Shown here: one piece after another, positions 30,665 through 30,862 of the stretch
Layout: every line of letters begins with the position of its first letter
Numbering within the stretch: the first letter of the stretch is position 1
Origin: an uncultured Eubacteriales bacterium
GTDB taxonomy: Bacteria; Bacillota; Clostridia; Oscillospirales; Acutalibacteraceae
Assembly: GCA_900321515.1 (NCBI GenBank)
Contig: ONWI01000072.1
Coordinates: 1 to 30,862 of the forward strand
Reading direction: 5' to 3'
DNA: 30,862 nt
Position numbers and translations under genes: made by a program
The notes under the pieces: generated by a model
The model's database searches: none
What the model saw: only the letters and a program-made list of their open reading frames with translations
Told to the model about the DNA's origin: nothing

Positions 30665-30862
30665 ATGGCAAAGACAATAGGTATTGACCTTGGTACAACA
30701 AATTCATGCGTAGCAGTTATAGAAGGCGGCGAAGCCGTCGTTATCCCCAACAGTGAAGGCGCGAGAACCACTCCGTCCGTCGTCGGCTTCAGCAAGACCG
30801 GCGAAAGAATGGTGGGCACAGTCGCTAAGCGTCAGGCCATCACCAATCCCGACAGAACCATC
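30665..30862 (+). CDS. dnaK: Chaperone DnaK, 5' part only
   Basis: The first 66 codons of DnaK (Hsp70), cut by the window end. MAKTIGIDLGTTNSCVAVIE carries the phosphate-1 motif of the ATPase domain, followed by NSEGARTTPSVVGF and VGTVAKRQAITNP, all normal. AGGAGG lies shortly before the ATG. The gene is 123 bases after grpE and belongs to the CIRCE-controlled operon; dnaJ is expected beyond the window. Confidence 0.97.
   Translation, partial: MAKTIGIDLGTTNSCVAVIEGGEAVVIPNSEGARTTPSVVGFSKTGERMVGTVAKRQAITNPDRTI

Noticed and set aside
1..30862. CRISPR arrays, tRNA or rRNA genes, insertion sequences, phage genes
   Set aside because: No regular spaced repeats, cloverleaf-like sequences, transposase motifs or integrase motifs were seen on either strand.

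Overview
The window reads as chromosomal core sequence from an anaerobic Firmicute of the class Clostridia, most likely close to Oscillospiraceae/Ruminococcaceae; the genus cannot be set by eye. The evidence is a Bacillus/Clostridia gene set (DarA/YaaQ, RicT/YaaT, RbgA, YraN, YqhQ-like DUF1385, HrcA with CIRCE), an S-box SAM-I riboswitch before metK, strong purine-rich ribosome binding sites, near-consensus sigma-A promoters, and anaerobe markers (NrdG, a two-gene SufC/SufB Fe-S module). No phage, insertion sequence, CRISPR array, tRNA or rRNA was seen.

Layout. (1) 20-352: an SCP2-domain gene on the minus strand, divergent from the first plus-strand operon. (2) 551-8653 (+): a GT-C glycosyltransferase, a YfhO-type membrane protein, an Orn/Lys/Arg-type decarboxylase, darA, holB and ricT, all closely spaced or overlapping. 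(3) 8710-13375 (+): rplS with its own promoter and a structured leader, then lepB-rbgA-rnhB-yraN and argJ. (4) 13428-13491: a hairpin shared as terminator by argJ and the convergent recX. (5) 21344-13494 (-): a repeat-containing lipoprotein, a response regulator, a broken GyrI-like gene, a histidine kinase, a DUF1385 membrane protein, prmC, recA and recX. (6) 22922-21543 (-): a purine-type NCS2 permease. (7) 23140-28518 (+): sufC-sufB, SAM riboswitch-metK, an S66 carboxypeptidase, nrdG and a small uncharacterised helical protein. (8) 28606-30862 (+): the CIRCE-controlled heat-shock operon hrcA-grpE-dnaK, with dnaK running off the end.

How the genes work together. The first operon joins envelope glycan assembly to c-di-AMP sensing (DarA), replication (clamp-loader delta prime) and RNA maturation (RicT). 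The second is ribosome and secretion housekeeping. The minus-strand block pairs an envelope two-component system with translation termination (PrmC) and recombination (RecA/RecX). The last part covers Fe-S assembly, SAM synthesis, anaerobic dNTP synthesis and protein folding; NrdG needs both an Fe-S cluster and SAM.

The items most worth a second look are: the GyrI-like remnant between response regulator and kinase, where the N-terminus and C-terminus survive in different frames and the middle is gone; the two-gene SufC/SufB module without a desulfurase or scaffold beside it; a hairpin that buries the ribosome binding site of the uncharacterised 27955-28434 gene; the structured rplS leader; and the long basic tail on RicT. 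I did not find a clearly new multi-gene system; most of the window is ordinary core genome.
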